From Actinomycetes bacterium (lineage in GTDB: Bacteria; Actinomycetota; Acidimicrobiia; Acidimicrobiales; RAAP-2): DNA of 8,160 nt. Shown one piece after another: positions 6,124-8,160 of this stretch. A program made the position numbers and the translations under genes. The stretch lies in NCBI GenBank assembly GCA_021777285.1, contig JAJYDR010000105.1, positions 1 to 8,160 on the forward strand, written 5' to 3'. A model generated the notes under the pieces. It worked only from the letters and a program-made list of their open reading frames with translations. It made no database searches and was not told the DNA's origin. Every line of letters starts with the position of its first letter. The first letter of the stretch is position 1.

Positions 6124-6178
6124 TCTCATGTCTCGGCCGCTAGAAACTCAACGCTCCGCTGGGTCATCTGCGTTCTAA
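6086..6178 (+). pseudogene. Possible 30-codon remnant of a fourth operon gene
   Basis: A GTG at 6086 follows an AAGGGGA Shine-Dalgarno-like sequence (6074-6080) and overlaps the end of the JAB-E1 gene. The frame encodes only 30 residues (VTFRLACGADQPDLMSRPLE...) before TAA. Related operons often carry a further gene here, and the good ribosome binding site could be a leftover of it. I see no DUF6527-type CxCG motif, so this may equally be chance. Confidence 0.2.
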
Positions 6179-6432
6179 TCGCCCCGAGCGATGCACGCAT
6201 CGTCTCGGTTGCCACGGTTTGGCTCGCACTCGTGTTCTCTCAAGCGAGCAAACCCGTCTATCGGGTGCGATCGACGTCCTTCGATGGGGCCATGGCCAAG
6301 GTGCTGGCCGTGCTCTTGGTGCTGAACCTGTGGCGGGTGGGGCGGCGAGCCCGGCGGCCATCTGACCGAGTCGGTCAGCGGTCAGCGGCGGCTGGGCCTG
6401 TCTCGGCGACTGGGTGAATCAACAACGACGGG
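6179..6432. other. Non-coding or decayed stretch after the operon
   Basis: No convincing gene. A plus-strand frame from GTG 6232 to 6417 encodes a basic peptide (LAVLLVLNLWRVGRRARR) without a ribosome binding site. The 17-base palindrome CTGACCGAGTCGGTCAG (6362-6378) and a tandem GGTCAGC (two copies, 6373-6386) are present. The segment around 6240-6300 is a partial copy of the 3' end of the minus-strand membrane-protein gene at 6602-7099. Confidence 0.45.
6266..6283 (+). repeat. 18-bp direct repeat, copy 1
   Basis: TGCGATCGACGTCCTTCG is identical to bases 6627-6644, 361 bases downstream. Weaker similarity continues on both sides (GTCT..TCGGGT before, and GGCCAA at the same offset 10 bases after), which points to a larger, diverged duplication. 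Confidence 0.65.
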
Positions 6433-6471
6433 GTGAGTGCGCGCACATCTGGGCAGAGGACGATACTGCTC

Positions 6472-6648
6472 ATGGACCATGCCCACTTCCGACCCGAAGA
6501 AACACCAGAGCCCAATCCGACTCTCATCGGACGTTTCCTGGTGTGGCTGGTGACTCCAGCAACCACACTCACCCCCTTCCTTTACGCGGTTGGGCTAGGA
6601 GCTATCGGTGTGTGTCTCCTCGGGTTTGCGATCGACGTCCTTCGTTGA
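6472..6648 (+). CDS. Small membrane protein candidate, 58 aa
   Basis: From ATG 6472 the frame gives a short polar N-terminus (MDHAHFRPEETPEPNP) and then one or two hydrophobic helices (FLVWLVTPATTL; FLYAVGLGAIGVCLLGFAID) ending in VLR. An AGAGGA lies about 11 bases upstream, rather far; GTG 6433 is an alternative start. It overlaps the 3' end of the convergent minus-strand membrane-protein gene by 47 bases. No family is recognised. The polar-then-hydrophobic layout looks like a real small membrane protein, but the length makes this tentative. Confidence 0.42.
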   Translation: MDHAHFRPEETPEPNPTLIGRFLVWLVTPATTLTPFLYAVGLGAIGVCLLGFAIDVLR

Positions 6649-7099
6649 CCTTCCGGCCAAAGCCCTGTATCTGGCCGTTCCACCCCGCGGCCTTTGCCAC
6701 TGCGTACGACAAGATCGGCATGATCGTCCCGAGCTCAAGGGCGATGAATGTGTGGATCGGCTTGAGCACCCCGCCGCTCAGCAGAAGTACGAGGCCCGCA
6801 ACGGACCAACAAAGGATGCCCGCCACCCCTATCCACCGGAGCGGACTCACTGCCTCGGCGAGCTGACCCTTGGCCCTGGCCTCGGCCTGAGCTCTTAAGC
6901 CGCGGTGCAGAACAACGCCCAGTCCGACACCCTGCAAAGCAAGGTTGCCATTCGTCCATCCCTGAAACGCGCTCGGAAGCGGGATCGACGACCAGATCGC
7001 GATGACGAGCGACGCAATGGGCACGAGGACGATCACGGCCCAGCCAAGACGTCCAATCGCGCTGTCAGTCACCCCTTTCGGGGTATCGCCAGTGGACAT
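6602..7099 (-). CDS. Hypothetical integral membrane protein, 165 aa
   Basis: Starts at ATG 7099-7097 with GGAG 4 bases upstream (7107-7104). Four hydrophobic segments are visible at about residues 18-38 (GWAVIVLVPIASLVIAIW), 48-65 (weaker, GNLALQGVGLGVVLHRG), 88-110 (IGVAGILCWSVAGLVLLLSG) and 113-137 (PIHTFIALELGTIMPILSYA). A charged loop (RAQAEARAKGQLAEA) lies between the second and third. The C-terminus is short and basic (GRKVNEGRRSQTRGDTHR). I recognise no family. Its 3' end overlaps the plus-strand 58-residue frame, and a decayed copy of that 3' end lies about 360 bases away at 6240-6300. Confidence 0.68.
   Translation of the reverse strand: MSTGDTPKGVTDSAIGRLGWAVIVLVPIASLVIAIWSSIPLPSAFQGWTNGNLALQGVGLGVVLHRGLRAQAEARAKGQLAEAVSPLRWIGVAGILCWSVAGLVLLLSGGVLKPIHTFIALELGTIMPILSYAVAKAAGWNGQIQGFGRKVNEGRRSQTRGDTHR
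6627..6644 (+). repeat. 18-bp direct repeat, copy 2
   Basis: Second copy of TGCGATCGACGTCCTTCG, located at the overlapping 3' ends of the two convergent membrane-protein genes. On the minus strand it encodes part of the NEGRRSQ tail. Confidence 0.65.
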
Positions 7100-7180
7100 G
7101 AGTCTCCATTCACTCCGGTCCAGTTTCGTTCACAGCTCAGGTCGCCGTGGGCATACTCCGAACCGCTGTCGGCGAGGACT

Positions 7181-7525
7181 TCAGCTTAAGTCGCAGATGG
7201 CGTCGAGCCGCTGCTCTTGCTCGGCGGTCACGCAGAGGAAATCGCGCTCGAAGGGGCTCACTTCGCAGACGACCTTGGCAGTGTAGTCGCAACTCGGCGC
7301 GGGGCATCCGGTATCTAGGGCCTACTCGGCCATCTAGGCCAGCTTGGTCGGGGCACGTCCGCAGAGCTTGCGGTCGAGTTGGTTGGGACTCGAGTCCACG
7401 TGAATCGCTAGGCGAACGAGGGCGAGCTCGGGGTCGAGCAACTCCCTGAAGGAGTTGTGCACCTGGCAAGCCACGTAGTGCTAGTAGATGACCCCAGCGG
7501 TTTCACCGTGCGTATAGCGGATGTA
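7181..7525 (-). pseudogene. Decayed gene with three in-frame TAG codons
   Basis: Read on the minus strand from 7525 to a TGA at 7183-7181, one frame gives a coherent protein-like sequence broken only by TAG codons at 7483-7481, 7336-7334 and 7324-7322. Pieces include YIRYTHGETAGVIY, HYVACQVHNSFRELLDPELA, VDSSPNQLDRKLCGRAPTKL, ALDTGCPAPSCDYTAKVV and FERDFLCVTAEQEQRLDAIC. Upstream of 7525 another frame (RRFDSAMVMERHRDSGLVL) looks like the same gene shifted. I do not recognise the family; the cysteine spacing (CPAPSC, then VVC) hints at metal binding. Most likely a frameshifted and nonsense-mutated remnant of an accessory gene; the real ancestral start is not visible. Confidence 0.6.
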
Positions 7526-7651
7526 CACAGGTCGACCAGCCCGTCCAGAACGAGACCGGAGTCGCGGTGGCGCTCCATGACCATGGCCGAGTCGAAGCGT
7601 CTGGTGATTCGAGCCTGACGCGATGCTGAACTCTTAGCCAGGTGAGAGCCA

Positions 7652-7675
7652 GCCCCCGCACCCACTTGCGGGGGC
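7652..7675. terminator. Perfect 9-bp GC hairpin
   Basis: GCCCCCGCA (7652-7660) pairs perfectly with TGCGGGGGC (7667-7675) around a 6-base loop, CCCACT. It is followed on the plus strand by CTCTTC, a poor T-tract. The shape is that of an actinobacterial terminator stem, possibly for a gene lost from this decayed region or for minus-strand transcription coming from the right. Confidence 0.5.
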
Positions 7676-7928
7676 CTCTTCACGTGCACGAAGTGGCGCG
7701 GGCAAGTCAGCGGCGAAAGCGCGGCGCGAGGTAGCACCGGAAGGCCGAATCGGGACCATACCGGCGCTCGAACCGCGAGCTTCGCAGCCTCAGGCAACCA
7801 CTTCCGCAACTGCCTCGAGGGGCGTGTGGTGAGTTTCGCCCGAATCATGTGGACACGTTCGATGTGCCCCACCCGGACCCCAGCAAGCACACGGCCTTCC
7901 ACCCTTTCGTCAACTACCCGCCACGGGG
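7676..7928. other. Stretch without recognisable gene
   Basis: Open frames cross this stretch on the minus strand, but none has a ribosome binding site or a domain I can recognise. It lies between a terminator-like hairpin and an insertion-sequence-like end, and is probably decayed sequence. Confidence 0.4.
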
Positions 7929-7964
7929 TGTTTACGAAAGTGGACCCCATCTGCTTACGAAAGT
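7929..7964 (+). mobile_element. Tandem repeats resembling an IS21-type insertion sequence end
   Basis: Two near-identical 13-mers, TGTTTACGAAAGT (7929-7941) and TGCTTACGAAAGT (7952-7964), differ at one base and are set 23 bases apart. A TG-starting terminus with repeated internal motifs is typical of IS21-family ends, where they bind the transposase. The end would point left, placing the element's body to the right, where a minus-strand gene runs out of the window. The other end is not in view and the family assignment is inference. Confidence 0.4.
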
Positions 7965-8074
7965 CCGGGTCGGGCAGCCCGAAGTCGGCCGAGAGGGACG
8001 AAGCCTGTTCCCGAGCACCCCAACCGCGGTTGAAAGACGTGCGCACCGCCCCCCGGGGCACCGGGTGCAGCGAA

Positions 8075-8111
8075 AGTAGCCCTCGGGACGTGGCTCGTCC
8101 CGAGGGCTACT
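8075..8111. terminator. Strong 16-bp hairpin, probable terminator of a minus-strand gene
   Basis: AGTAGCCCTCGGGACG (8075-8090) pairs perfectly with CGTCCCGAGGGCTACT (8096-8111) around the loop TGGCT. It lies 20 bases past the stop of the minus-strand frame that enters from the right edge, so it probably ends that gene's transcript. No U-tract follows, as is common in high-GC actinobacteria. Confidence 0.65.
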
Positions 8112-8131
8112 ACCTGAAGGAGACTGCTCGC

Positions 8132-8160
8132 CTACGCGGCGAGATCGTCCGGTGGGTCGT
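8132..8160 (-). CDS. C-terminal end of a gene leaving the window
   Basis: On the minus strand the edge reads into codons for DPPDDLAA and then TAG at 8134-8132, followed by the strong hairpin at 8111-8075. The acidic short C-terminus and the terminator behind it suggest a real gene whose body lies beyond the window, possibly the transposition-helper ATPase gene of the insertion sequence whose end appears at 7929. Only 8 full codons are visible, so this is tentative. Confidence 0.35.

Noticed and set aside
6232..6417. Plus-strand 61-codon frame with a hydrophobic stretch and basic tail.
   Set aside because: No ribosome binding site, and it overlaps the decayed duplicate of the membrane-protein gene tail; coding potential is weak.
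7408..8061. Long minus-strand open frame of 217 codons.
   Set aside because: It runs through the insertion-sequence-like repeats and a hairpin, and its last third is out of frame with the more protein-like pseudogene frame; composition is not protein-like. A short part near 7530-7640 may be the shifted upstream piece of that pseudogene.
1..8160. CRISPR arrays, tRNA or rRNA genes and riboswitches.
   Set aside because: No regularly spaced repeats, no tRNA-like cloverleaf and no rRNA or known riboswitch signature were seen on either strand by eye.

Overview
The window is high-GC DNA of actinobacterial character: GTG and TTG starts, strong purine-rich ribosome binding sites, an ECF sigma factor overlapping a membrane-anchored partner gene, and a typical actinobacterial XRE/ImmA pair. 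I cannot name the species. The region reads as accessory DNA. Its core is a compact ubiquitin-like conjugation operon, and its right part is decayed and carries signs of mobile elements.

Layout. 1-1646 (+): an ECF sigma factor and a translationally coupled, membrane-anchored, secreted-domain protein, probably its regulator. 1706-2611 (-): a 301-residue soluble protein of unknown function that starts with TTG behind a strong Shine-Dalgarno; a 20-bp perfect palindrome lies at its 3' end. 2612-2873: a gene-free stretch with a 14/15-bp inverted repeat. 2874-3844 (-): an ImmA/IrrE-type metalloprotease and an XRE-type HTH regulator in one transcription unit, HTH gene first. 3845-3984: a divergent control region with a perfect 16-bp palindrome and AT-rich promoter-like hexamers. 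3985-6123 (+): three tightly overlapping genes for a ubiquitin-like protein, an E2-like protein and a JAB(JAMM)-ThiF/E1 fusion. 6124-8160: poorly coding DNA holding two small membrane-protein candidates, a partial duplication, a pseudogene with three in-frame TAG codons, tandem repeats resembling an IS21-type insertion sequence end, two strong hairpins and the last codons of a gene that leaves the window.

The most interesting object is the Ubl-E2-JAB/E1 operon. The JAB and adenylation motifs are intact, but the E2-like protein has no cysteine downstream of its Tyr-Pro motif, and all four cysteines of the E1 half sit in two CxxC pairs that look like a structural zinc site. This fits the diverged bacterial pathways (called Bub in recent literature, from memory) that appear to use oxyester rather than thioester intermediates, and not the cysteine-based Bil anti-phage systems. 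The divergent XRE/ImmA pair suggests a working model: the repressor silences the operon through the palindrome and is cleared by its partner protease under stress or phage attack. The fourth gene that I recall often following such operons (DUF6527) is absent or reduced to a 30-codon frame.
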